Assembly: GCA_039198225.1 (NCBI GenBank)
Contig: JBCCTQ010000008.1
Span: 1 to 64,000 of the forward strand
DNA from: JASJAR01 sp039198225
GTDB taxonomy: Bacteria > Pseudomonadota > Alphaproteobacteria > Rhodobacterales > Rhodobacteraceae
DNA: 64,000 nt
Direction of reading: 5' to 3'
Position 1 is the first letter of the stretch, and the number at the start of each line of letters is the position of its first letter. Shown here piece by piece: positions 51,210 to 59,066 of this stretch. The translations under genes were made by a program, and so were the position numbers. The notes below the pieces were generated by a model. The model had not been told where the DNA came from. It saw only the letters and a list, made by a program, of their open reading frames with translations, and did not search any database.

Positions 51210-52193
51210 TCAATTGTCCATGAAAGAACGGCGGAGCGCATCGGAGGTTCGGACCAATTCCGATGAGATCCCCACTTCTGACAGGGCGTGACCCGCTCGG
51301 GGAATCATAACCAGCCGGGACGCGGGCCAAGCTTCGTGGAGGCGCATCGCCGAGGCGGGCGGGCAGATCATATCGTACCGGCCTTGAACGATGGTTCCCG
51401 GCACCGCTTCGATCTGATCGATATTGTTCAGGACCCAGCCGTCCTCTTTCAAAAATCCGCCATGGGCGAAGTAATGGTTCTCGAGCCGGGCAAAGGCGCG
51501 GGCATATTCCGAAGGGCTGTCGCCACCCGGTCCATCGTTTTCGATCGAGGCGAGGGTGTTTTCCCAAGACGTCCATGCCCGGGCGAAACGCGTCTCAATC
51601 CCGTGATCGCCAGAAAAGAGCCTCCGTCCATAGGCCGCGATGAGATCGTCCTGCTCGTCTTCCGGTACAAGATCGCGGAACCGCGCCCAGACCTCGGGCC
51701 AAAACTGCCCCGCCCCGCCGCCGTAGAACCAACCGAGCTCGGCCTGGGTCATCAGAAACACACCCCTGAGGATCAGATGGAGCACCCGGTCGGGGTGAGT
51801 TTCGGTGTAGATGAGGCCGAGCGTGGCGCCCCAGGAGCCCCCGAAGACGAGCCAGCGGTCGATCTTTAGGGTTTCGCGGATCAGCTCGATATCCTGCACG
51901 AGATGCCAGGTTGTGTTGTCCTCGACCGTGGCATGGGGCCGCGACCGGCCGCAGCCCCGCTGATCAAATAGAACGATCCGGTAATGGGCCGGGTCAAAAT
52001 AGCGCCGCATCGCTGGGCTACACCCGCCGCCTGGGCCACCATGGAGCACCACCACAGCAACGCCTTCGGGGTTGCCGCATTGCTCAACATAGACCCGGTG
52101 GCCGTCGCCAACCTCAAGCATCCGCTGATCGAAGGGATCGATCGGCGGATAGAGAAATTGGCTTGCGGCCCTTTTGCCTGCGGATTTGTCCAT
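51210..52193 (-). CDS. pip: Proline iminopeptidase (prolyl aminopeptidase)
   Basis: This 327-aa alpha/beta hydrolase releases N-terminal proline. It has the S33 family features: VVVLHGGPGGGCSP, FDQRGCGRSRPHA, the nucleophile elbow GGSWGATLGL (Ser120), GRYDMICPP, and IPRAGHALSE with the catalytic His. Length and the HGGPGGG oxyanion loop fit prolyl aminopeptidases well. The ATG at 52193 (MDKSAGKRAAS) is preferred over an earlier ATG that overlaps the ubiG promoter. Confidence 0.93.
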   Translation of the reverse strand: MDKSAGKRAASQFLYPPIDPFDQRMLEVGDGHRVYVEQCGNPEGVAVVVLHGGPGGGCSPAMRRYFDPAHYRIVLFDQRGCGRSRPHATVEDNTTWHLVQDIELIRETLKIDRWLVFGGSWGATLGLIYTETHPDRVLHLILRGVFLMTQAELGWFYGGGAGQFWPEVWARFRDLVPEDEQDDLIAAYGRRLFSGDHGIETRFARAWTSWENTLASIENDGPGGDSPSEYARAFARLENHYFAHGGFLKEDGWVLNNIDQIEAVPGTIVQGRYDMICPPASAMRLHEAWPASRLVMIPRAGHALSEVGISSELVRTSDALRRSFMDN

Positions 52194-52262
52194 CACCGAT
52201 CTATATACACCGACAATCGCCCCTGCCACGGGCCGATCCCATTAAAAGCGAACGAGGTAACC

Positions 52263-53012
52263 ATGCCGAAGGATCAATCGTCTATCGACCCTGCCGAAAT
52301 CGCCAAGTTTCAGGCCATGGCGGCCGAATGGTGGGACCCCGATGGCAAGTTTCGTCCGCTGCACATGCTAAATCCATGCCGATTGGACTATATCACTGGA
52401 CAAATTGCCGCGGAGTTTAACCGAGACCTGAAATCGGACCGCCCCTTCGAGGGGCTCCGCCTCCTCGATATTGGCTGCGGCGGAGGGCTCTTGGCGGAGC
52501 CGATGGCACGGCTCGGGGCCGAGGTGGTGGGCGCTGACGCCGCCGAGCGCAACATCCCCGTCGCTCAGATACACGCCGAAGAGCAGGGCCTTAAGATCGA
52601 CTATCGCCACACCACGGCCGAAGCGATGGTGGCCGAAGGCGAAACCTTCGACATCGTCCTTAACATGGAGGTGGTCGAACATGTGGCCGACCCCCAGAGT
52701 TATCTCACAGCCTGCCGCGACCTTCTGAAGCCCGGCGGGCTGATGACGTGCTCGACCCTCAACCGGAACCCAAAATCATACGTCTTTGCGATCATAGGTG
52801 CGGAATACGTCATGCGCTGGCTGCCGAAAGGCACCCATGAATGGTCGAAATTCATCACGCCAGATGAGCTCTACGCCATGCTTGAGACGGCGGGCCTCAC
52901 CCCGGTTGACCGAAAGGGTATGGTCTTCAACCCGGTCTCATGGTCCTGGGGATTATCGAGCCGAGATCTTTCGGTGAACTACGTCACCACCAGCCTTCGC
53001 AAGTCAGAATAG
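52263..53012 (+). CDS. ubiG: Ubiquinone biosynthesis O-methyltransferase UbiG
   Basis: This 249-aa SAM-dependent enzyme performs both O-methylations in ubiquinone synthesis. Motifs are EIAKFQAMAAEWWDPDGKFRPLH at the N-terminus, the SAM site LLDIGCGGGLLAEPMARLG, VVGADAAERNI, DIVLNMEVVEHVADP and LINRNPKSY-like STLNRNPKSYVFAI. Complete. It is divergent from pip with a 69-bp promoter region, and ends convergent with the MarR gene. Confidence 0.95.
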   Translation: MPKDQSSIDPAEIAKFQAMAAEWWDPDGKFRPLHMLNPCRLDYITGQIAAEFNRDLKSDRPFEGLRLLDIGCGGGLLAEPMARLGAEVVGADAAERNIPVAQIHAEEQGLKIDYRHTTAEAMVAEGETFDIVLNMEVVEHVADPQSYLTACRDLLKPGGLMTCSTLNRNPKSYVFAIIGAEYVMRWLPKGTHEWSKFITPDELYAMLETAGLTPVDRKGMVFNPVSWSWGLSSRDLSVNYVTTSLRKSE

Positions 53013-53015
53013 GCT

Positions 53016-53459
53016 CTAATCACGCCCAAACCGCCGCGACATGCCACGGAGGACGGGAAGGGCCGCCTCCACCTCTTCCTCGCCGATGGCCGCAATGGCC
53101 GCGTCGAGGATAGGTTCGATGGCCTCAAACGTGACATTCCGCGCCCGTTGGCCTGCGGGGCTGATTGAGACGAGTTTTCGCCGGGCATCATTCCAATCTT
53201 GGAAGATATGGACATGGCCCGCCTGTTCGAGCTTGCCCAGCGTGTTGGTCATGGCTCCCCGGGTGAGATCCAACGCTTTGGCGAGGTCTGCCGGGTTCTG
53301 TTCGTGGTCGGATTGGGCGAGATAATCGAGCACCAGAAAATGGCTTAGCTCCATCCCCCGGGGCATCGCCCGGCCCAGTCGGCTTCGCACCAATTGGTCG
53401 GCCCGAAAAAGCTCGGCAAGAAACGAAAGCGCGAGCGAAGGGGGAGGCACGTCGGTCAC
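53016..53459 (-). CDS. MarR-family transcriptional regulator
   Basis: This 147-aa winged-helix regulator has the MarR layout: FRADQLVRSRLGRAM, LSHFLVLDYLAQSD, NPADLAKALDLTRGAMTNTLGKLEQAGHV (in parts NPADLAKALDLTRGAM and LGKLEQAGHVH) and DWNDARRKLVSISPAG with the wing. It starts with GTG at 53459, overlapping the nitrilase stop by 4 bp (GTGA), so it is at the end of a comF-grxC-nit-marR type transcript. Its targets and ligand are unknown. Confidence 0.9.
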   Translation of the reverse strand: MTDVPPPSLALSFLAELFRADQLVRSRLGRAMPRGMELSHFLVLDYLAQSDHEQNPADLAKALDLTRGAMTNTLGKLEQAGHVHIFQDWNDARRKLVSISPAGQRARNVTFEAIEPILDAAIAAIGEEEVEAALPVLRGMSRRFGRD

Positions 53460-54298
53460 GGGCCGTCAAAATCCCGGCTGTGATAGAGCGAAGGCACCTG
53501 CTTTCGGACCGCCGCCACGCGATCAAGATCGAGATCGACGAACTTCACCCCGGGCTCGGTGCCCCCGTCGATAAGGACCTGCCCCCAAGGATCGACCGCG
53601 AGGCTATGGCCGTGGGTCTCGCGCGCGCGTCCGCGGCGGGCGGCGTGGCGCCCGGTCTGGGCAGGCGCGAGAACAAAACAGCCCGTCTCAATGGCCCGGG
53701 CGCGGAGAAGCGTCTCCCAATGGGCTCGGCCGGTGACCGGCGAAAAGGCGGACGGAACGGTCAATATCTCCGCCCTCGCCGCGGCCAGACGGCGAAACAG
53801 GCTTGGAAAACGGAGATCGTAACAGATCGTAAGACCGACCTTTGTGCCCGCCACATCAGCCAGAACGGCTTTGTTCCCGGGCTTGTATTTGGCACTTTCG
53901 CGGTAGGTCTCCGTCTCAGAGATCTCCACGTCAAACATATGGATCTTGTCGTACCGGGCCAAGATCGCGCCCGCCCCGTCGATCAGGAACGAGCGGTTGT
54001 GAAACCGCCCGTCTTCAGGGCTTTCTGGGGCCAAAGCGATCGAACCGAGAAGCACCGGCATGGCCCGGGCCGCCGCCACCTCCCGCGCCTTGGCCAAAAC
54101 CTTGTCCTCGGCCTCGCCGACCAGCACGTCGCGCTGGCGCGTCCCGCTGGCCGAGAGGCAATTCGTCACTTCCGGTGTTAGGGCCCAGTCGGCCCCGCCT
54201 TCGGCTGCCGCGCCAAGCATCGCTTCTAAAGTCTCGCAATTCTCCGCCGGATCATCGCTCGAGTTCATTTGACAGAGCGCAACCCGCATATTCGTCAC
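53456..54298 (-). CDS. Nitrilase-superfamily (Nit1/Nit2-type) amidohydrolase
   Basis: This 280-aa carbon-nitrogen hydrolase has the Glu-Lys-Cys triad: Glu43 (LTPEVTNC), Lys118 (RYDKIHMFDVEI) and Cys159 (LTICYDLRFP). This resembles the Nit/NitFhit branch, which includes deaminated-glutathione amidase and omega-amidase. The neighbouring glutaredoxin gene makes a glutathione-related role plausible, but I cannot prove it. The start is GTG at 54298, overlapping the grxC stop by 4 bp; an ATG three codons in is the alternative. Confidence 0.9.
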   Translation of the reverse strand: MTNMRVALCQMNSSDDPAENCETLEAMLGAAAEGGADWALTPEVTNCLSASGTRQRDVLVGEAEDKVLAKAREVAAARAMPVLLGSIALAPESPEDGRFHNRSFLIDGAGAILARYDKIHMFDVEISETETYRESAKYKPGNKAVLADVAGTKVGLTICYDLRFPSLFRRLAAARAEILTVPSAFSPVTGRAHWETLLRARAIETGCFVLAPAQTGRHAARRGRARETHGHSLAVDPWGQVLIDGGTEPGVKFVDLDLDRVAAVRKQVPSLYHSRDFDGP

Positions 54299-54552
54299 GC
54301 AGCAAGCATCGGGTCCAGCTTGCCGGCCCGTTCGAGGGCGTGAAGATCATCCGACCCGCCCACATGGGTGCCGTCGATGAAGATCTGCGGCACCGTGTGG
54401 CGGCCCATGGCGCGCTGGAGCATCTCGGCGCGCTTTTCAGGATGTTGCGACAGGTCGATTTCGGTGAAGCTCACGCCCTTCACGGTCAAAAGCCGCTTGG
54501 CCGCATGGCAAAACCCGCAAAGCGGAGACGTGTAGATTTCGACGGGCTTCAT
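54295..54552 (-). CDS. grxC: Glutaredoxin 3
   Basis: This 85-aa dithiol glutaredoxin has the active site CGFC (Cys12, Cys15) in IYTSPLCGFCHAAK, the cis-Pro TVPQIFI, and the glutathione-binding GGSDDL. It reduces disulfides with glutathione. Fits GrxC length exactly. It is 28 bp after comF and overlaps the downstream nitrilase gene by 4 bp. Confidence 0.95.
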   Translation of the reverse strand: MKPVEIYTSPLCGFCHAAKRLLTVKGVSFTEIDLSQHPEKRAEMLQRAMGRHTVPQIFIDGTHVGGSDDLHALERAGKLDPMLAA

Positions 54553-54580
54553 GGCGCTGCTCCTCTTGGTCGACCCGTAT

Positions 54581-55306
54581 TTAGGTCGGTTTGACCACCC
54601 GCGCCAGGACCGCGACGGAAACCCGGTCGGCACCGGCCGCCCAAGCGGCCTCAGCCGCAACTGCGAGCGTGGCGCCTGTGGTCATCACATCGTCGATGAT
54701 GATCACGTCTTTTCCCTGAAGTGTCCGGCCGCGTTTCGGATGGGGCCGGATAGCACCTTTGAGTTTTGCTTCGCGCTCAACACGCGAAAACCCTTCGAGC
54801 CTTGGGGTCGCGCGGATCCGGATCAGCGCATCCATTGCGGTGGCGGCCGAAAGCTCCCGACCTGCGGCGCCGGCCAAAAGGGCAGCCTGGTTATAACGTC
54901 TTGAAATCATGCGCACCGGGTGAGCCGGAACGGGCACGAGAACGGTTTTGGGCGTCATATGAGGACGAAGCGCGGTGGCGAGCCACGTTCCGGCCGGTCG
55001 CGCCAGTTCCGTCCGGTCGCCCCGCTTGAATTTTAGGATGAACTCCCGGGCACCCCCTCCGTATTCGAAAACCGAGACGCCCCTCAGCCAGTTCCGCGGC
55101 CCCGCCAAACACTCGTCGCAGTAATCATCCGCCCCGTCGCCCATCCCCGGCAACGGCACCCCGCAGGTCGTGCATCGATGCCCCGAAAGAAACCCCATCT
55201 TCCGCCAACACGGGCCGCAAAGCCCATGGGCGCCGTCGGTCAGTGCCTCACATGTCACGCATTGATCCGGGTAGATAACTTTCAATAGCTGAGCGAACTC
55301 GACCAC
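54581..55306 (-). CDS. ComF-family phosphoribosyltransferase-like protein
   Basis: This protein of about 241 aa has a double zinc-ribbon N-terminus (CVTCEALTDGAHGLCGPC and CTTCGVPLPGMGDGADDYCDEC, in parts) and a phosphoribosyltransferase-type fold with the PRPP motif VIIIDDVMTTGATLAVAA. ComF is needed for DNA uptake in naturally competent bacteria and is conserved widely. Two GTG starts are possible, 55336 and 55306; the second has AGGA six bases upstream and is chosen. The 185 bp between it and hemH hold the small inverted repeat AACCG/CGGTT at 55354-55369, of unclear use. Confidence 0.85.
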   Translation of the reverse strand: MVEFAQLLKVIYPDQCVTCEALTDGAHGLCGPCWRKMGFLSGHRCTTCGVPLPGMGDGADDYCDECLAGPRNWLRGVSVFEYGGGAREFILKFKRGDRTELARPAGTWLATALRPHMTPKTVLVPVPAHPVRMISRRYNQAALLAGAAGRELSAATAMDALIRIRATPRLEGFSRVEREAKLKGAIRPHPKRGRTLQGKDVIIIDDVMTTGATLAVAAEAAWAAGADRVSVAVLARVVKPT

Positions 55307-55491
55307 GATCCATCCTGTCCAGGCGGCGCGCTGCACAGGCCGCGCCTGGAAAAAACCGCAAAAACGGTTAAAAGATCGTTGAAGATAATATGCAAACTAG
55401 GCGCGACGCTCTGCCGCGAAGAGAAGTTTGACCATGCGGCTTGGGCGTTTATCTATCTGGAAGCATTCCAGCTGAAAGCAGGCCGACCCAT

Positions 55492-56583
55492 ATGCTCGAC
55501 GCCAGACCAGACCGCGGCGCATCGCACATCGCCAAATCGGCAGAGCCGCGCCTAGACGTCCTTCCGACGGGGCATCCGGCCGTGAAACCAGCCAAAGTGG
55601 GCATTCTCCTGGCCAATCTCGGGACACCCGACAACTACGATTACTGGTCGATGCGCCGCTATCTCGGCGAGTTCCTGTCCGACCGGCGCGTCATCGATTA
55701 CAGCCCGTGGATCTGGCAGCCGCTATTGCAGCTTGTGATCCTCTCCAAGCGGCCATTCTCATCCGGAAAGGCTTACGAATCGATCTGGAACCATGAAGAG
55801 GGCGAAAGCCCTCTGATGACCATAACCAAGGCCCAGACGGCAAAGATCAAAGCCGAGATGGAAGGCCGTTATGGCGACAAGGTCTTGGTCGATTTTTCCA
55901 TGCGGTACGGAAACCCCTCCACCAAATCCAAAGTGCGGGAGATGGTAGAAGCCGGCTGCCGGCGGATCGTCTTTTTCCCGCTCTACCCCCAGGCAGCAGG
56001 GGCGACGACCGCCACTGCGAATGACGAGTTCTTCCGGGCGCTGATGAAAGAGAAATGGCAGCCCTCCGTTCGGACCGTGCCGGAATATTTCGACCGTCCA
56101 AGTTACGTCGACGCGTTGGCCAACTCGGTCGAGCGGGCCTACGCGGCTATGGAAACACCCCCCGACATTCTGGTCTGCTCCTATCACGGCGTACCGAAAC
56201 GCTATCTGATGGAAGGCGACCCCTACCATTGCCAATGCCAGAAAACGACACGGCTCCTCCGCGAACGCCTCGGTTGGGAAAAAGATCAGATCGTGACCAC
56301 CTTCCAGTCCCGCTTCGGGCCAGAAGAATGGCTAAAGCCTTACACGGTTGATGAAGTGGCCCGCCTCGCCGAGACCGGCAAGAAGCGGATCGCGGTGATC
56401 GCGCCGGCGTTTTCGGCCGATTGCATCGAGACCCTCGAAGAGATCAACGAAGAGATCCGCGAGAGCTTCGAAGAGGCCGGCGGTGAGGAATTCACTTACA
56501 TTCCCTGCCTCAACGACGACGATACCCATATCGCCGCCCTGGTGGATGCGATCGAGGACAGCCTCTCGGGTTGGCGGCCCTAA
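55492..56583 (+). CDS. hemH: Ferrochelatase
   Basis: This 363-aa enzyme inserts Fe2+ into protoporphyrin IX, the last heme step. Conserved are ILLANLGTPDNYDYWSMRRYL near residue 37, SMRYGNPS, VFFPLYPQAAGATTA, CSYHGVPKRY with the catalytic His, and APAFSADCIETLEEI with the catalytic Glu. The C-terminus has a typical length without the eukaryotic Fe-S extension. The ATG at 55492 (MLDARPDR) is preferred over an ATG 17 codons earlier. It is divergent from comF. Confidence 0.96.
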   Translation: MLDARPDRGASHIAKSAEPRLDVLPTGHPAVKPAKVGILLANLGTPDNYDYWSMRRYLGEFLSDRRVIDYSPWIWQPLLQLVILSKRPFSSGKAYESIWNHEEGESPLMTITKAQTAKIKAEMEGRYGDKVLVDFSMRYGNPSTKSKVREMVEAGCRRIVFFPLYPQAAGATTATANDEFFRALMKEKWQPSVRTVPEYFDRPSYVDALANSVERAYAAMETPPDILVCSYHGVPKRYLMEGDPYHCQCQKTTRLLRERLGWEKDQIVTTFQSRFGPEEWLKPYTVDEVARLAETGKKRIAVIAPAFSADCIETLEEINEEIRESFEEAGGEEFTYIPCLNDDDTHIAALVDAIEDSLSGWRP

Positions 56584-56596
56584 ACCTCCCCGCCGC

Positions 56597-57064
56597 TCAT
56601 GTGTCGTGGTCGGGATGTTGTTGGGATACGACCGAGGCATTCCAGACCTCATCTGCTTCCCGCGCCTCAATGGGTTTTTCCGGCAAATCTGCCAAGGTCG
56701 AGAAGCACTTTCGAGTGAAGGCGGCGTTCACTTGAACCTCCGGCATCGCCCGGTCGGGCAGATCGAGCGAACCGATCGAAATCTCTATTCCGCCTGAATG
56801 CTCATAGGTCAGCGGAGTGCCGCAATCCCGGCAGAAGCCCCGCCAATTGCTGCGCGAACTGTTAAAAATCCCACGCTCGCCGCGCGTCCATTCAACGCCG
56901 TGGGCTTCGACCAAGGGCGCAAAGAAACTCCCGAATGCTTTCTGGCACATCCGACAATGGCAGATGGAGGCTTTGCCAAGACGTCCGATACGGTACCGGA
57001 CCGCCCCGCATTGGCAGCCGCCCGATGCCGGGCCGCCGCCCTCTTCGTCTAGTGAACCCGTCAG
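56597..57064 (-). CDS. GFA-family (glutathione-dependent formaldehyde-activating-like) protein
   Basis: This protein of about 155 aa belongs to the GFA/CENP-V family. The zinc-binding Cys-x-Cys and HCxxC patterns are GGCQCGAVRYRI and ICHCRMCQKAFGSF; later NSSRSNWRGFCRDCGTPLTYEH and the NAAF region follow. The first two metal ligands lie upstream of the first ATG (56950). The frame is open to a stop before 57092 with no ATG, GTG or TTG, and the only near-canonical start is CTG at 57064, which overlaps the stop of the L,D-transpeptidase gene (CTGA). I take that as the start; a lost start codon (pseudogene) is the alternative. Confidence 0.65.
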   Translation of the reverse strand: MTGSLDEEGGGPASGGCQCGAVRYRIGRLGKASICHCRMCQKAFGSFFAPLVEAHGVEWTRGERGIFNSSRSNWRGFCRDCGTPLTYEHSGGIEISIGSLDLPDRAMPEVQVNAAFTRKCFSTLADLPEKPIEAREADEVWNASVVSQQHPDHDT

Positions 57065-57660
57065 ATCAAAAGAACCTGCGTGCCGTTATCAGCCAGACCG
57101 AACAGTTCAGCGATGTGCTCGTTGTAAAGCCCAATACAGCCGTTCGACGACCGTCGGCCGATCTTGCGCGTATCATGGGTCCCGTGGATCCGGTAATAGG
57201 TCCAAGAGAGGTAGAGCGCATGGGTGCCCATCGGATTGTCGGGGCCCGGCGGCACGTATTCGGGCCATTCGGGGTTGCGTTTCAGCATCGACGGGGTCGG
57301 GCGCCAATCCGGGCCCTCGACTTTCCGGACGATCTTTGTCCGCCCGCGGCGCGTGAGGTCTTCGCTCATCGGCACGCTTGTCGGGTAGAGCTTGTAGATG
57401 CTCTCATCCGCACTCCAATAATGGAGCGCCCGCGACGTCGTATCGACCAAGATCGCCCCGCCCCGGAGCGAATTAAAGTAAGGCTGCCAGTCGAGCGACC
57501 GGAAGCTCGACGCATTCCGACGCACGCGCTCGCCAATCTCTTCGCGAAACTCGGTCCCGGAAAAGCCAGGCCCCGTCTGGGCCAGCGCCGGGCCTGCAAG
57601 GCCCATCGCACCCGCGGCCACAAAGCCACGCCGAGACATTTGGTTCAGTTTCCGCGTCAT
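57061..57660 (-). CDS. L,D-transpeptidase (YkuD) with Tat signal
   Basis: This 199-aa protein has a twin-arginine signal (MSRRGFVAAGAMGLAGPALA) and a YkuD domain with the active site IHGTHDTRKIGRRSSNGCIGL: His159 and the catalytic Cys175. Such enzymes form 3-3 meso-DAP crosslinks in murein or attach lipoproteins to it. The ATG at 57660 or the one seven codons later may be used. It shares a few bases with the GFA start downstream and diverges from the CAP lipoprotein gene. Confidence 0.92.
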   Translation of the reverse strand: MTRKLNQMSRRGFVAAGAMGLAGPALAQTGPGFSGTEFREEIGERVRRNASSFRSLDWQPYFNSLRGGAILVDTTSRALHYWSADESIYKLYPTSVPMSEDLTRRGRTKIVRKVEGPDWRPTPSMLKRNPEWPEYVPPGPDNPMGTHALYLSWTYYRIHGTHDTRKIGRRSSNGCIGLYNEHIAELFGLADNGTQVLLI

Positions 57661-57810
57661 ATCTGCCTCCGTTCACGTCCCCACTTGACGTCCTAGGCTT
57701 CGCCGGGACCCTCTGCAATTCACAGGAAAGTCAAATGGCGGCCCTTTGCCAGTGGGACTTGTTCCCCCTCCGCCAGTGTGTAAGCAGGGAAAAACAGAGC
57801 GGTAAACCCG

Positions 57811-58326
57811 ATGGCATCTATTTTTCGCACTTTCCTCCCCCTCGCGACGGTCGCACTTTTGTCGGCCTGTGCGACCCCCGCGCCACAGCTTGGGCCGGAC
57901 GGACAGCCTTTGGCCCAAGTCTACCGGATCAGCTCCCGGATGGAGAGCGATATCCAATTCCGAATGCTCGATTCGGTGAATGCGCTCCGCCAGGCCTCCG
58001 GTGCGGGCCCCTTGGCGCTAAACGCCGAGCTTAACGCGGCCGCCGCCACCCATTCCCGCGATATGAGCCTGCAAAACCGCCCCTGGCATTTCGGGTCCGA
58101 CGGATCTTCGCCCCTCGACCGGGTCCGCCGCGTGGGCTACGGGGGCCGCCTTCTTGGCGAGAACATCTCCGAAACCTACGAGACAGAGCTCGAAACCCTG
58201 TCGGCTTGGATGGCCGATCCTGCCACGCGCGACATCATGCTCGACCCCAGGGCCAACGATCTCGGCTTTTCTTGGTTCCAAGAGCAAAACGGCAAAATCT
58301 GGTGGACCCTGATCACCGGCGCCTAG
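57811..58326 (+). CDS. CAP-domain lipoprotein
   Basis: This 171-aa protein has a signal and lipobox (ALLSAC, Cys20) and then a CAP (SCP/PR1-like) domain: MLDSVNALRQASGAGPLALNAELNAAAATHSRDMS (in parts LDSVNALRQASGAGP and LNAAAATHSRDMS), HFGSDGSSPLDRVRRVGYG and LLGENISETYETE. It is anchored at an outer or inner membrane face. Function unknown, but it is next to murein enzymes. A second CAP protein lies at 50450-51082. Confidence 0.87.
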   Translation: MASIFRTFLPLATVALLSACATPAPQLGPDGQPLAQVYRISSRMESDIQFRMLDSVNALRQASGAGPLALNAELNAAAATHSRDMSLQNRPWHFGSDGSSPLDRVRRVGYGGRLLGENISETYETELETLSAWMADPATRDIMLDPRANDLGFSWFQEQNGKIWWTLITGA

Positions 58327-58351
58327 GGCCGCATCCCTGAGGCCAAAAGCC

Positions 58352-58374
58352 GCTTCATCCTGGCAAAAATACTC
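58352..58374. repeat. Copy of an intergenic motif also seen at 23552-23576
   Basis: GCTTCATC at 58352-58359 and AAATAC at 58367-58372 match GCTTCATC at 23552-23559 and AAATAC at 23568-23573, with similar spacing and context. Read on the minus strand it becomes GAGTATTTTTGCC, the tract following the GGGGCC/GGCCCC hairpin at 58379-58394. Confidence 0.45.
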
Positions 58375-58394
58375 AAACGGGGCCGAAAGGCCCC

Positions 58395-58425
58395 AAAAAA
58401 TAAAGTCCTTCTCAATAGAAGACTT
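58395..58425 (-). terminator. Intrinsic terminator of the L,D-transpeptidase lipoprotein gene
   Basis: On the minus strand AAGTC-TTCT pairs with AGAA-G-GACTT (58425-58403) and is followed by TATTTTTT. It lies 37 bp after that gene's stop. A second hairpin, GGGGCC-TTTC-GGCCCC at 58379-58394, follows directly and is itself followed by GTTTGAGTATTTTT, so two terminators lie in tandem. In the plus direction, after the CAP lipoprotein gene, the hairpins have A-runs and fit less well. Confidence 0.75.
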
Positions 58426-58461
58426 GGGCGAAGCCCGCATTCTAGGAAGTGTGCGCCCCGT

Positions 58462-58959
58462 CTAGCGGTAGATCGAGATCGGCGTACCGTCCCGGACCAT
58501 GGCGTAGATTTCTTCCATCTCTTCGTTCGTCACCGCGATACAGCCCCAGGTCCAGTCGCGGCCGCGGAGCGCGCCGAGGGCGCTTTCGCCGTGGATGAAG
58601 ATATTGCCGCCTGGATCGACCCCGAGGCGACGGGCCACGGCCACATCGCGGGCATTGGGATAGGAAATCCCAATGGAGAGGTGAAAGGCGCTCCGTGGAT
58701 TGCGCCGGTCGATGGTGTAAGTCCCTTCCGGGGTCTTCCCGTCTCCGTAACGAACCTTATGGCCCTCCGGCTCAAACCCCAGAGCCACGTCATAGCTCCG
58801 GAGCGCCCTATTGCCGTGGAGAAGGTACATCTTCCGTGCCTCTTTCAGCACGATCACCCGGGTCACTTCGGGACCCACATATTTCTTAAATTTACTCTCG
58901 GTCGCACAGCCCGACAGCACCAGGGCCAGCGCCAAAATGGCGAAGAAACGAATTATCAT
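58462..58959 (-). CDS. L,D-transpeptidase-family lipoprotein
   Basis: This 165-aa protein has a lipoprotein signal (LALVLSGC, Cys18) and a compact YkuD domain: VIVLKEARKMYLLHG, GDGKTPEGTYTID, and FIHGESALG...WTWGCIAV with His123 and the catalytic Cys140. It is the ErfK/YafK-type shape, single-domain and membrane-tethered, and likely acts on murein crosslinks or on lipoprotein-murein links. It is the second L,D-transpeptidase in 2 kb. Confidence 0.9.
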   Translation of the reverse strand: MIIRFFAILALALVLSGCATESKFKKYVGPEVTRVIVLKEARKMYLLHGNRALRSYDVALGFEPEGHKVRYGDGKTPEGTYTIDRRNPRSAFHLSIGISYPNARDVAVARRLGVDPGGNIFIHGESALGALRGRDWTWGCIAVTNEEMEEIYAMVRDGTPISIYR

Positions 58960-59066
58960 GCAGCCTCTGCTCGATTATCCGACCGCGGTCGGGTGTTATT
59001 CGCTTCGCTATATCGGGTTTCAGGTTGATTTTGGATAACTTTTTGGCGCGTATGTGACGCCCGAAC

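Noticed and set aside
55354..55387. FNR-type or iron-responsive operator before hemH
   Set aside because: The AACCG/CGGTT repeat and TTGAAGATAATATGCAA do not match TTGAT-N4-ATCAA or another operator I can name.
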